A stretch of DNA of 64,000 nucleotides from contig OZ345370.1 in the NCBI GenBank assembly GCA_977006965.1, positions 1,178,001 through 1,242,000 of the forward strand, in the 5' to 3' direction. The translations under genes were made by a program, and so were the position numbers. The notes under the pieces are model-generated. The model saw only the letters and a list, made by a program, of their open reading frames with translations. It was not told the origin of the DNA and did no database searches. Of this stretch, positions 20,301 to 30,408 are shown piece after piece; positions within the stretch are counted from its first letter, which is position 1; each line of letters starts with the position of its first letter. This DNA is from Phymatolithon calcareum (taxonomy: Eukaryota > Rhodophyta > Florideophyceae > Hapalidiales).

Positions 20301-20528
20301 TTAGTTCTTTACATCTGTATGTTACACAAAAACTTGTTCGCCACATACGTCGAAGAGGTGACGAACACGACAATGACGTTCGCATCCAGAGGCCTCCGAT
20401 GCCCTGACACCTTGAAGTAGTACGACGACGAACACTTTCTTCACAAGGGTGACGCACCACCGCTCATTCATCATAAGACCATGAAAAAAGTTAGTTTAGA
20501 AAAACTGTCAAGAAATCTAAAAATGGCT

Positions 20529-22190
20529 CTAATCAACGGAACGCACGCCAAGAGTTGTATCCCCTGGAGGACTTGCCTGAATACACAGGTCCCAGTACTG
20601 CTCAACCCGACGCTTTCTAAAATACAACCGGCATCCATTCTCACTCCAAATATTGACCGTCTTAAATTCTTGAAATCCTTGTTTCCCTATCGCCCCTTCC
20701 CATACCAACACGCATTCATGTTTTCTCGGCGGACGTCTCGACGAAGCTCTACTTTCCACATCCACTTTCTCCGCATCACCGCTCGGGTCGGCGTTAGGGG
20801 GCGTTATCACTGTCCAGTCAATGCGCCGCAACATCAGTTTCTTAAACTTCTGTAGCGATTTAGTGCCACCTTCAACGACCACGACGTTGCAATCGTCAAA
20901 AATCACAAAAGACCCTGTCAGCCCGAGCTGTCGCGCATTTGTCACAACCTTGTATCGATGCTGCGGATTTTCAGCGCTCGTGACGCGGTACACGGCAGCG
21001 GCGAGACCTGCGGCCCGGTCATTCTCTTCCATCTCCTTAATTTTGTCTCGCTTCTCCTCCTTCGTGCGACGTCGCATATTATTATCATTCTCGTGCTTCA
21101 GTCGTCGAGCCTCCACTTGCTTGCGCACCTCCATTTCCATCTTAGTCGGATCTGCGCTCGCCTCTTCCGCTAGCACACGCATCATATTGCTAAGCTTCAC
21201 CTTCGGAGGTGGCACCGGAAGCAGCCCCACAGCGATCATTTCTTGCTCTTCACGAATTTTGTCTTGACGCCGCTGCCGACGCAACCTCTTCCGCTCTTTC
21301 TGCGTCAGCATTAGTGGCAACACAGGTGGGGGTTTCTCAGGTATGGAAGACACAATCTTCTTCGGATGATGAACAAAAACGGTGATTTTCGATTCGTCCA
21401 GTGCAATATCGCTTTCTTGCACCGCCATCATAGGATTATCCTTGGCATCCGCATCTGCTTTTCCAGATTTAGCCTCCGTGGACGCTTCCTCTTTGGCATC
21501 AGAAGCTGAATTCCCCAGCCTGCCTCCCACGTAAGCATCCCCGGCAAGAAATGGAGCATCCCACCACTCGACGTTAGGAAACTTCTTGCTCTCCGCATAC
21601 GGTTGACGGTTTTCAATATAGGGAGGGAGCTCCGGGACTGCTGAATTTTCGGCAGCTCGCGCAGCAATTTTCTCCCGGTACGCCTCAGTGATAGCCTCTT
21701 CTTCCGCACGGTCCCTCAGTTTCTCCGCTCGAGCCGTAATTTTCCCTTGTTCTACAAACTTGAAATTCGGCTTCACAGGTCTCCTTGTCTCTGTTTTGAT
21801 TGCAATCGATGGGTCAAAGTATGGATTGGTGCTCGGATCCTCGTCGATGAGATCGTTTTCCGAGACCTTTAAGGTACCTTTTATCCTTTTCTCCATCGCT
21901 TTATTGCGATTAATCCGAATCGTTGCGACGGGTGCGACAGGTATCGCAGTGACGTCATAGCTGCGAGGCCTTTTTTCCAAACTGTGATTGGAAACCGACG
22001 ATTGCCAAGACTCTCGCCCGGGTCCAATTCCTTGTGAAGGCTCTGCTTCTCTGGGGCGTTTCAAAGAGTTTCTGTCGGGAACGGAGTTGGCCTCCACGGG
22101 AGCGAAACGGCTTCGCTTGCGCACACGACGGGTCTTGCCTCCATCCTCAAGGGCCCGTTTTCCTTTCGAAATGTCAGACATGATGGGCAT
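20529..22190 (-). CDS. PRP3: PRP3, U4/U6 snRNP splicing factor
   Basis: A 553-residue nuclear protein of the U4/U6.U5 tri-snRNP. The N-terminal 100 residues are basic, with RKRSRF-type nuclear-localisation stretches. The PRP3 domain covers about 130-400, with LTQKERKRLRRQRRQDKIREEQ and VRKQVEARRLKHENDNNMRR. The C-terminal DUF1115 ferredoxin-like domain holds VVVVEGGTKSLQKFKKLMLRRIDW near 455-480 and ends NECVL-like, VWEGAIGKQGFQEF. It is shorter than animal PRPF3, which has an added N-terminal PWI domain; none is seen here, as in yeast. Single exon. It diverges from the DHQS-II gene. Confidence 0.93.
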   Translation of the reverse strand: MPIMSDISKGKRALEDGGKTRRVRKRSRFAPVEANSVPDRNSLKRPREAEPSQGIGPGRESWQSSVSNHSLEKRPRSYDVTAIPVAPVATIRINRNKAMEKRIKGTLKVSENDLIDEDPSTNPYFDPSIAIKTETRRPVKPNFKFVEQGKITARAEKLRDRAEEEAITEAYREKIAARAAENSAVPELPPYIENRQPYAESKKFPNVEWWDAPFLAGDAYVGGRLGNSASDAKEEASTEAKSGKADADAKDNPMMAVQESDIALDESKITVFVHHPKKIVSSIPEKPPPVLPLMLTQKERKRLRRQRRQDKIREEQEMIAVGLLPVPPPKVKLSNMMRVLAEEASADPTKMEMEVRKQVEARRLKHENDNNMRRRTKEEKRDKIKEMEENDRAAGLAAAVYRVTSAENPQHRYKVVTNARQLGLTGSFVIFDDCNVVVVEGGTKSLQKFKKLMLRRIDWTVITPPNADPSGDAEKVDVESRASSRRPPRKHECVLVWEGAIGKQGFQEFKTVNIWSENGCRLYFRKRRVEQYWDLCIQASPPGDTTLGVRSVD

Positions 22191-22445
22191 CCATGGTAAC
22201 CCTACCTGTCGAGTACTAGTCTCTCTTTGACTTTCCGCAGCCGCGGCTGTGCACAGTCATAACATACTTTTTACACGTGTACCATGCACCTGAAAATGCC
22301 CTGACCCCAACTTTGGGGACTTGCATCAGATATCCAATCTCAACAAGGGCAACGTGGGCATTGCGGAAACACGGTCAGCGCTCATGGCAAGTGCCATTGC
22401 TTTTTATTCATACGCATTCGAATTATTGCACAAGCACGAGTTTTT

Positions 22446-23576
22446 ATGGAGACAGTTTGTTTCAGGACGTGCTATATCCTACGGAAACCAGTCAGGAGGC
22501 ATGCATTGTGGCTCTGCTCTCAGACGTCATCGCGGGAGCGAACGTTCTGGGTAGAGCCTCGTGACAAGTCTGTACTGACGGCGTCGCTGGAAGGGGGTAT
22601 TCAAGATTTTGTATTCCGCCCAGATATTGACCCTGCCACGTGGTCCCACCTTGGGCGATTCAACGCTGTCGCCGTAGACGGTGATGGAAGCTTCGATGAG
22701 GGCAGATTTTTAACCATCAGTAACCCGAAAGATGTCAGTGACACAATCGCACTTGCCGGTTCCCTGAGTACTATTGTAATAGACCCGACGGACTGGAAGG
22801 CGATCCCGGCAGAGAACATCATTGCAGCATTTCAAGGTTCGCCGACTAAACTTTTTGCTGTGGTGGATTCACCGGAAACGGCAAAGAGCATGCTGGGCAT
22901 GCTTGAAGTAGGAGTTGATGGCGTCGTATTGCGCACGTCAAATCCAATGCATGCGCACAAATTTTGCAAAGTACGGGACGAAATGCTCTCAATCGATGCC
23001 GGATCCGGCGGCTCATTTACTTTTGCTGTTGTGTCAACCGTACGGCAGGTCGGTAGCGGCGAAAGGGTTTGCATTGATACTTGCAGCATTCTCAGAGAAG
23101 ATGAGGGACTTCTGGTAGGATCTTCTTCAAAAGCGATGTTTCTTGTACTCAGTGAAGCTGCAGAGGTTGATTACATTAGCAGCAGGCCGTTTCGAGTTAA
23201 CGCCGGACCGGTGCATTCATACTGCGCTATTCCCGGGGGGAAGACAAAATACCTCTCTGAGATATGTGCTGGTGATGAGGTGCTGGTATTCAGCGGAAAT
23301 GGAAAATCATGTAGACGGGCAGTTGTTGGACGCGCGAAAGTTGAAACGAGACCTTTATCTATGATAGTTACCAGTATTGCGGGAGACGTATCTGAGAAAG
23401 CAACGCTGTTTGTACAAAATGCGGAGACTGTTCGGCTTGCAACCTTGAACGAGCAAAATGAAATGACTATGACCAGTGTAACGAAGCTGCGAGAAGGAGC
23501 ACGCCTGTTGCTACGCACGGAAGAACAAGCTCGACATATTGGAATGGCAATAACCGAGAGTATCATAGAGAGGTGA
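22446..23576 (+). CDS. 3-dehydroquinate synthase II (archaeal-type AroB')
   Basis: A 376-residue member of the DHQS-II family, which in archaea makes 3-dehydroquinate from an aminodideoxy-heptulosonate instead of DAHP. Recognisable blocks are RTFWVEPRDKSVLTASLEGG (about 30-49), GEGLLVGSSSKAMFL-like GLLVGSSSKAMFLV, RPFRVNAGPVHSY and GGKTKYLSEICAGDEVLVF near the C-terminus. The first 30 residues have no counterpart in archaeal enzymes and could be a short organelle leader or an artefact of start choice. No better in-frame ATG is available unless an upstream exon exists. Plants and algae carry this protein in addition to ordinary AroB, and its role there is unsettled. Confidence 0.85.
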   Translation: METVCFRTCYILRKPVRRHALWLCSQTSSRERTFWVEPRDKSVLTASLEGGIQDFVFRPDIDPATWSHLGRFNAVAVDGDGSFDEGRFLTISNPKDVSDTIALAGSLSTIVIDPTDWKAIPAENIIAAFQGSPTKLFAVVDSPETAKSMLGMLEVGVDGVVLRTSNPMHAHKFCKVRDEMLSIDAGSGGSFTFAVVSTVRQVGSGERVCIDTCSILREDEGLLVGSSSKAMFLVLSEAAEVDYISSRPFRVNAGPVHSYCAIPGGKTKYLSEICAGDEVLVFSGNGKSCRRAVVGRAKVETRPLSMIVTSIAGDVSEKATLFVQNAETVRLATLNEQNEMTMTSVTKLREGARLLLRTEEQARHIGMAITESIIER

Positions 23577-25324
23577 TACTTAGCGCGTAGCAAGTTTCGA
23601 TAAAAACGAGTCGTCGTCACGTAATAAATCCACATTGCCGTTTTCATATGAAGCGATCGAGGGAATAAACCCTTCATGCAGTTTTTGATGGTAGATATCT
23701 GCAAGCGGATGACTGCAGATCGTGATGCGATCCGTTCGGCCAAACAGACATCGCAGACCGAACTACGCAATGCACGAGCTTCCGTGCGAGCTGCCTGGTA
23801 GTGCGTTTTCGCAGCGGGACATCCCCAAAACGCGATGCTGAAACTAGGAGCTTTGCATGAAATCCCCTTTAACTTGAGCCTGCTAAAAGTAATGTTCGCA
23901 CTATGGGCAGCTGCCATTGGTCCTCTTGAGGGAATCGCTTGTCGCCTGCCGGTCATTGAAATGCGCGTCCATTTTATGCACGGTCCTAAGCTCTCAATTC
24001 GCACTGCCAAAAGCAGCAAACGATCATTATACTCCGGGCGTCGCAGAGGTGCATTGAAAGTTCTGGATCGCGAATATTTGAATTCAGGAAAATCAAGTAT
24101 TAATGCCTTCGACAATGAAAGGCCGGAATCTCATCGCGAAAGCTTCGGCACCTATCCAGAACGGAACACTGTCAGAACTATTTCCCGTGTGCAGGAGAGT
24201 AGCAGTGATGTTATTCGAGCATACCGTTTATGCTGAGAGAAGATTGCTGTCGACGCGAAGAATACACCACAATGAACTGATGCTATTCGTGTCCAGTACA
24301 TTCGCATCCGATCCTACACGTCCCGCTTCATGTGCCTCCTACTGAAGCTTGGTTGTGTCCATGATGGGATCAAGTTCGATGGCTCTTCGAGGCATATAAA
24401 TAGGTCGACAACTGCTTCACTCGCAATATGTTGTCCACACGACTTGCATGATGCTCCACTCACGGGGTTGGCAAGTTATCTGGAATTCGCTCTCCCCCAG
24501 TGATGCTTGCTTGAACGCAATCATTTACTCGCTGCGATCGGGGGTGCCTTTTACACTACAATATCGGATTCTCCAACCTACAGGTTGAGGGTTGCGTATC
24601 ACGCCTCCCGAATACCGATACTATCCTATCACTGTTAGGTCTAGCAGCTACCGCGATACGCACGTGCGAGTCGATGACCCAACTTAGTCAGCACTTGGTC
24701 CCTCCCTTCATGTGCTTGTTTCGACTGTCGGGTCCGTCCTCCCGACGTGGTTGGTCTAGTGAATCTCCCCTCAGTGATGCACAGTCAATGTCTTTTTAGC
24801 CTTCTTGTTTTGCCATTGACGGAGCTCACCTTTGCAAATCACTGTCTTCTGTTCGACAACAAACGATACATGCACGGCGATATCAGATTGCCAGTGAGAC
24901 GGCACAGTGCGTATTATCACATGTGCATTTGGTCTACAACTTCGCATTATACAGTACAGAGACGGCTGAAACAAGACATTTTAAGACTCAATATGTTTAC
25001 AATAGCAGTACTTCGATGGAAGAATGCGGTTTCGTGAAACCTAATGTTGTCCTAAACTCGATTCTGATCCAGCTTTCGTTCTGTTCAGATCACTATTCTC
25101 ACTAAGCCGACGAAGGCTGTTCTTCGTACACAGACGAAAAAACGCGATGCATTCCCGAGATCGGCTGTGAAACTATAGACGGGTTTACGATAAGTCGAAT
25201 GAGGGCAAGAAATTCAATTAAAAAATCATCAACGTCATTCTTGTAAAGGTATAGCCTTCCAGAAATTGCAGTCCGAATTTCGGAGAGGAATATGTACGAA
25301 CCTCTGACTCGTGCAGTATTTCAT
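23577..25324. other. Long intergenic region, no gene recognised
   Basis: About 1.7 kb. At 24394 there is a TATAAATA sequence, followed over about 400 bp by GC-richer DNA with short stems (TGCGTATC with GATACGCA; GTCGGG with CCCGAC). I could not match it to tRNA, snRNA, SRP or RNase P signatures. Minus-strand open frames overlapping the DHQS-II gene are shadows. Confidence 0.35.
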
Positions 25325-25954
25325 TCATACTTTGTTGATTGCCTCAAATATACGGATCAGTCCTTTGCAGTTGCTCAGCTCGGATTTCTTAAGCCACACT
25401 GCATCTTTGTCCTCATCCCCTGCAAAAACCACTTTGTAATAAACAAAGTGGCCTTCTTTGCCTTTTGCAAGAATTGCGACAATCTCCTCCTCTTCATCTC
25501 CTTTATCTGTAACAGGCCCTCTGCTCAAGTCCACATTTTTCCTTCCTCTTTGCTTCTTGTCTGACTTGGCGTCTCTATCTGCTGTTGGCACCACTCCTGT
25601 CCTATTATCGCCTGTTGCGCCAGCCTGTGCCTGAAGGACCGATTCAACTGTGGATGGCTCTGGATCTTCACCCCGCTCTCTGACAGCGGCAGTGACTTTG
25701 AGTCCCTTTCGTCGATCCATGGAAGTGGCCTTTGGCTTAGGAGAAACCTTTCTTCGGCGCTTGCTTCGACGAAGATTCTGTTCAGCCTGGGGTTCATTAG
25801 AATCGAGCTGCAAGTTGTCCAAAGATATTCTGTTTTCTGGTCGAATCTGTTGCCACGCCGCAAGTATTAGAGCAGGAGCGGGAAATGTGCATGATAGTTG
25901 GTCTGTAAGCGCTTGGAGTTCGGGACTTGGGTTCTGCACAGTAGTCATTTTCAA
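25325..25954 (-). CDS. Chromodomain-like nuclear protein
   Basis: A 209-residue hydrophilic protein. The middle is basic and disordered (RRSKRRRKVSPKPK, SDKKQRGRKN), suggesting nuclear location. The C-terminal 55 residues read EEEIVAILAKGKEGHFVYYKVVF, then DKDAVWLKKSELSNCKGLIRIFE. This fits the chromo fold: an acidic lead, a glycine turn, a strand with aromatic residues, W in the middle, and the ELSNC...LI..FE helix. HP1-like proteins have the same last helix. Only one chromo-like domain is present, with no chromo-shadow partner. Function in chromatin binding is inferred. Single exon. Confidence 0.6.
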   Translation of the reverse strand: MKMTTVQNPSPELQALTDQLSCTFPAPALILAAWQQIRPENRISLDNLQLDSNEPQAEQNLRRSKRRRKVSPKPKATSMDRRKGLKVTAAVRERGEDPEPSTVESVLQAQAGATGDNRTGVVPTADRDAKSDKKQRGRKNVDLSRGPVTDKGDEEEEIVAILAKGKEGHFVYYKVVFAGDEDKDAVWLKKSELSNCKGLIRIFEAINKV

Positions 25955-26038
25955 GTATTGTCACAAGAGATCGTTCGATATACAGAAGATAATTGTGAAT
26001 AGAAGGTCAAGGAGTCTTTTACTTGACTAGCTCACGGA

Positions 26039-26225
26039 CCCGGGACGTCGATAAACTCGCCCATCGCGCTCCGGCGCACGCAAGACTGGGGACGTCAGTA
26101 ACCCCCCCGCGCGGATCGGCGGGCAGGCCGAGCGAGAGTAAGTCCTGAAGATCGGCGCGGCACGCGGACCCGGGACGTCGGTAAACTTGCTTCGGCGCGG
26201 GAAACGACCTCGGACGTCATAAAAT
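26039..26225. promoter_or_regulatory. Cluster of four GACGTC motifs
   Basis: The hexamer GACGTC occurs at 26044, 26091, 26174 and 26213, each in the similar context GGACGTCRnTAA or GGACGTCATAAA. Two are inside a longer repeat, CGGACCCGGGACGTCG or similar. The segment is GC-rich compared with its flanks. GACGTC is the core recognised by many bZIP factors. The cluster lies 90-260 bp upstream of the chromodomain-like gene. Regulatory function is inferred. Confidence 0.45.
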
Positions 26226-26802
26226 TTTCCTTTCCGCACGTTCACACGATACGATGCTCTGCGTGGCCATTGAAGTGAAATGATTTTCCCCCTCGAGATC
26301 TCTCCGTTGAGATCAGAGGTAGGTTTTCTAATTTTGCTGACTATAGCCGTTTTTATGCGAAATGGAGCCTCTGGGCTCTGAGTTGAGTCCTCGTGGCTCA
26401 TCAGAAGTGTTGCCCCAAGCGTCTGCAGATGCGTTGGTAACACTATAATAAAAATCTCCACTTCTTCTTGACTAGCTCTCCGTCGGTATACTTCCACGCA
26501 ACTGCGCAGAACAGAGTCGACCATGTTTGCAGGGTTAGGCATGAGTGGCCAAGAATTGGGACCTCGCATGCGAGAACGTGGGTCGCACGAAATGTTAGTT
26601 TTGCTGGGAGTAACAGCTACCCATTTGCTCCTTGGAATTGGACCAATATGTTCCAGCAGCCACTGCCAATACAAAGATTAATCATTCTGAAATCGTCTTT
26701 GACCTAGAAGACATATTTCTCCGAGTCCCGGAAGACCAGATGCTACCCACGCAATTGACGCCACTGCCCATGTTTGCCACTTAGCAGGACAACATCAGTT
26801 TG

Positions 26803-27330
26803 CCCTAGTGTCTGTGTGACAGGAATTTTCCCTCAATTGAGGGAATGAGAATCAATTAATTTTTGCCAACGAAAGTTACTCATTATTACGCTCATCAAAA
26901 GCATCAAGCTCATGGATGTGTTCAGCATGCTTAGCAAAACAGTTTCTACCAGTTGAAGTGCCACATGTGTTGATTGCGGCGCCATCAAGACTATTGCATG
27001 ATAAGCACACGAGGGTCATTTCCTTAACTCTGCAGACTCTGCAGTTGCTTTGCGCAGCAAAAGTAGTCATGATGCCACCTACAGACTTCCTCTTCATCTT
27101 TGTGGGAGTCAAGTGGGTTTGAACACCGCCCTCGGAGCAAATGTACATTCTGGAGTACTGAACATCGACGAATATTGCACGAGGCAAATGAATCCGGGAG
27201 GACAAGGCGCCTTGTTCCAGCGTATGTGGCCACAAGACGGCAGAGTACAATTGTACTATGGGCAGTTTCACCTTCGAAATCGTTCTGGTTCTCGCCCTCT
27301 GCCATGGTCCCCAGCTCAAGACGTAGCATT
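26803..27330 (-). mobile_element. piggyBac-like transposon remnant, copy B
   Basis: A second, diverged member of the family at 13434-15418. Its end at 26803 (CCCTAGTGTCTGTGTGAC) resembles the inverted repeat of copy A, and a palindrome (CCCTCAATTGAGGG) sits just inside. The minus-strand frame ending at 26876 encodes LTPTKMKRKS, a C-x2-C...C-x2-C cluster and STGRNCFAKHAEHIHELDAFD, closely matching copy A. The other end was not found, so the copy is truncated. Frames upstream of the Cys-rich part are fragmentary. Confidence 0.6.
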
Positions 27331-27413
27331 ATCTCACTTCTTCCTACTCAATGTACTCGTACTGAGGACCTGATCATGCGTAATTATATCATACTTAGGG
27401 TTCAATTAGCATG

Positions 27414-27451
27414 ATCTCCACGACTTTATTTTAGAATAAATTCGTGGAGAT
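27414..27451. repeat. 38-nt hairpin
   Basis: A 10-bp outer stem (ATCTCCACGA with TCGTGGAGAT), one mismatch, a 6-bp inner stem (TTTATT with AATAAA) and a TTAG loop. It lies between the transposon remnant and the signal peptidase gene. Confidence 0.7.
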
Positions 27452-27744
27452 GCACAGTTGTGCCTGTACAGCGTCTTCTCATCTGCCAAGGCCTTTCCAA
27501 AGCGATTGCTTTGGTCAATTCTGCACCGCTTCTGCAACAAATGCAGTTGACTTGGGCGTAGAGTTTGCAGCAATTACTCGTACTTCATTCGAGCAGGATT
27601 GCAAGCAGAAATTGCATGACCTGTGTTCGTTGAGACTTTTCCGACGTGTTTTGCCAAGTGGAATCCCAACACTTGAATTAGCAGACGCTGAACAACTGTT
27701 GTCGGTACAACCTGAGCATCTTCACTCCCGTAGCTACCTCAAAC

Positions 27745-28581
27745 ATGAAGCTTGCTTTTACAATTGGAGCCTGGACGCCAGTAACAAGTATTCATCCTGC
27801 TGCATTTACCGACAGGCGACTCGGGTCAAATTCTTACCGATTCAAACTTTCGCGTGCAACCCGACGTACCCCCACACCATGCTTAATGTGCTCCCGCCTA
27901 CCACAGGGGAATGCACCACGAGAGCAGGCGCCACCGACACAGCAGGCAGACCCAGCACAACCACGTCGATCGTTCGAAATGCCGCCGTCTTCCCCTCCGC
28001 CGCCCCCTCCCCGAAAGTGGTGGCAACGCGTGATGGAGGATGATGCATACGACGACCTGCGCACTTTTTCCATCGCTTTTGCGGTTGCCCTTACCATCCG
28101 CACCGTTGTCGTTGAGCCGCGCTTCATTCCCAGTCTGTCGATGTACCCTACATTCGACGTCGGGGACCAACTTCTCGTCGAAAAGGTTTCCAAATTTGTG
28201 CGCCATTACGAGCCTGGTGATATCGTGGTATTTGAGCCTCCACCGGCTCTCCGCGAGCGCGGCTACGGGAAGAAGGACGCGTTTATCAAACGTATTGTCG
28301 CGCGGGAAGGGGACGTGGTATGTATTCGCAACGGGGTTGTTGAAGTCAATGGCATGGCCAAGAAAGAAGGCTATATCAACGAGACGCCTAATTACGAGTG
28401 GGGTCCTGGTACAGTTCCCGAGGGATTTGTCATGGTGTTGGGGGATAACAGGAATAACAGCTATGACTCGCACATTTGGGGCTTCCTACCTTCGGAGAAT
28501 ATTATCGGACGCGCCATTGTTCGATATTGGCCCCCTGCACGTGCCGGTTCGACAATGACGTCTGCACAAGCTACATCTTAG
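27745..28581 (+). CDS. Plastid type I signal peptidase (thylakoidal processing peptidase)
   Basis: A 278-residue serine protease that removes lumen-targeting signals from thylakoid and envelope proteins. Residues 1 to about 60 are basic and Ser/Ala/Thr-rich, a transit-peptide pattern, followed by a Pro-rich linker (PPSSPPPPPP). One membrane anchor lies at about 107-122. The catalytic Ser is S132 in IPSLSMYPT and the general-base Lys is K182 in AFIKRIVAREGD. The conserved LGDNRNNSYDSHIWGF box is near 233-248. The overall arrangement matches plant Plsp1 and cyanobacterial LepB. Single exon; convergent with SURF1, with only 150 bp between stops. Confidence 0.93.
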   Translation: MKLAFTIGAWTPVTSIHPAAFTDRRLGSNSYRFKLSRATRRTPTPCLMCSRLPQGNAPREQAPPTQQADPAQPRRSFEMPPSSPPPPPPRKWWQRVMEDDAYDDLRTFSIAFAVALTIRTVVVEPRFIPSLSMYPTFDVGDQLLVEKVSKFVRHYEPGDIVVFEPPPALRERGYGKKDAFIKRIVAREGDVVCIRNGVVEVNGMAKKEGYINETPNYEWGPGTVPEGFVMVLGDNRNNSYDSHIWGFLPSENIIGRAIVRYWPPARAGSTMTSAQATS

Positions 28582-28731
28582 ATTTTGATACAACTTGGGC
28601 TTTGCAAATAGCTGCTGTCTTCAGTTCACGCGCAATTTTGGAGAATTTGGTTTGCGAACGGGCATCCTTCCTCTTCGTCTTTATCCTCTGGTGCCGCTAG
28701 CGCGGCTCAGTGCACCTGCAGACGTAAAATT

Positions 28732-29730
28732 TCACAGCGGCTTACGCCGTCGCGAGGTTGCACTTTTGATCCGATGTCGACTCAGCAGCGCGAGTGCAGC
28801 GGAGAGCAAGAACCAGGTTGTGGCGTAAGTAACATGTGTAGACGGCGGCGTGCGGAATTGGAGGAAATCTTCAAAACTTCGAGGGTACGGCCATCCATTT
28901 CTCGGGACCGGTTCCACAAGTTCTATGAACTGAAATTCACTACTAGAGTCACCTGGAGCAGCGAGCCCTTGTGCGGCAACCATAGCGTTGACATCGACAT
29001 AAAACCAATCATTTTTCTCAGCATTATTTTCAGGCATAAACCTATTTCTTTCATCGCAAGATCGAATAACACCTGTGAACTCGACTGGCATCAATTCCGT
29101 CGATCGCTCATCGCCGTAGTCGGCCGTGTCCGCACTTGCAGTGGCGGACGCGAGAAAAGCCAGTGGTGAAATTTTCGCAACGGGTCGCTTTTCACGTTCC
29201 GCCAATCGCTGCGGAATCCAACCTCTGTTGACAAGAATGATTTTGCCCGATGTAGTGCGCATCGGCGTGATGACTAGGAAGCCTGAGGATCCGCCCCATT
29301 GCAACACGGAAGACGGCATGTCCTTCGGCGCGCTACGCGGACCGACAAGCATCTCCTTTTCGTGCAGTAATGTGCCTGAAATGGTGATTTTGCGGTGATC
29401 TTGGATGCTCACTGTGCCTAAGTCGGCCTCAGTGAGTGGGGTCAGCTGTAGGTCATGTTTCCTCTCTTCAATTAGCCTCTTTTTTCGTTCCAGTCGCTTC
29501 ACCTGCCAGACACCGAGGGAGAATGTGACGCAGATTGGGATACCGAAGAATAGCATTGCGCTTGCTTTGGCGCGAGTTGGCCTTTCATCTTGTCCTGTAG
29601 ATCTTACAAATGACGTCGTGGATAGCCGCCGATTTGCACCGAAACGATAAGGAAGGTCTTTTCCATGTCTCGTGACATGATGCCGTAGAGCTCCTGATTG
29701 ACTTGTCGCTCGTGCTAACAGTGATTGCAT
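28732..29730 (-). CDS. SURF1: SURF1-like cytochrome c oxidase assembly factor
   Basis: A 332-residue mitochondrial inner-membrane protein that assists heme a insertion and early assembly of complex IV. The start is set at the ATG at 29730, giving MQSLLARATSQSGALRHHVTRH, a good mitochondrial presequence; the open frame begins 35 codons earlier with no such character. The first membrane helix holds IPICVTFSLGVWQVKRLERKK, the family signature. The middle has the GWIP-like VNRGWIPQRLAERE, and the second helix near the C-terminus is preceded by THVTYATTWFLLSAAL. The C-terminus is basic. Single exon. Confidence 0.9.
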   Translation of the reverse strand: MQSLLARATSQSGALRHHVTRHGKDLPYRFGANRRLSTTSFVRSTGQDERPTRAKASAMLFFGIPICVTFSLGVWQVKRLERKKRLIEERKHDLQLTPLTEADLGTVSIQDHRKITISGTLLHEKEMLVGPRSAPKDMPSSVLQWGGSSGFLVITPMRTTSGKIILVNRGWIPQRLAEREKRPVAKISPLAFLASATASADTADYGDERSTELMPVEFTGVIRSCDERNRFMPENNAEKNDWFYVDVNAMVAAQGLAAPGDSSSEFQFIELVEPVPRNGWPYPRSFEDFLQFRTPPSTHVTYATTWFLLSAALALLSRHRIKSATSRRRKPL

Positions 29731-30408
29731 TGCAAGGTGCCGTTCGAGTGAGGCGGCATTCGGTGCCCGACCTTGTCCCGGTTGCGGTCCAGATACACAA
29801 TGGCACAATTTCGCACAAACAAGGATTATTATCATACGATGTTTGACATCTTCGAAAATACCTCATCCCTTTACAGTGCATCCCGTTAGTACCGCTGACG
29901 CCGTTCTGGGGACCGGGGTGCCCAACCTCTACCCTTTGCGACCAATTTAGTCTTCGTGCCCGGATATATGTCTGTGGTCCACGATTGCGTATCGTTCAGA
30001 ATCCAAGCTTCGCGCTGTGCTAGGTGCACCCATCTCTTTTGCCACTGGCACTGAAGCCGCAATGCATTTCTGAGGACGAGGTCCTTCGCTATGATGCTCG
30101 GGTTTTTTACACTTTTTACTATGGTGATGGAAGAATAGCAACTTTTGCAACAAATCGTCTTCCTCAAACCAGACCTTCTCTAGTTTGGACGATTATTTGA
30201 GTATAGCTCTATACCAAGACCTCCAAGTTCTACAAATTAGATGGGACGCCGGCCTTCACTACAACCTCGCGCACTGCCGCCGCTACCACGGCAACAGCTG
30301 CGAACAATTTGGCCTCATCGCCTGTCACTGCAACGATCGCAGAGACCTTTCTTGTCCTAGATATCCGGTTCCGCGGGACCAAACTTTGACCACGTGAAGC
30401 ATTATTTT
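29731..30408. other. Intergenic, nothing identified
   Basis: Upstream of SURF1. Minus-strand ORFs of 68 and 93 codons overlap in different frames at 29886-30167. They are basic and Cys-containing but show no family motif. No RNA gene was recognised. Confidence 0.35.

Noticed and set aside
23171-24115. 314-codon minus-strand ORF
   Set aside because: Half of it lies antisense to the DHQS-II gene and the translation lacks motifs; it is a shadow frame.
24390-24780. Possible structured ncRNA gene behind a TATAAATA box
   Set aside because: Short stems can be drawn but no signature of snRNA, SRP RNA, RNase P or snoRNA could be matched.
26027-26674. 215-codon minus-strand ORF
   Set aside because: It runs through the GC-rich GACGTC repeats, which explains its Arg/Pro-rich C-terminus. 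No family features.
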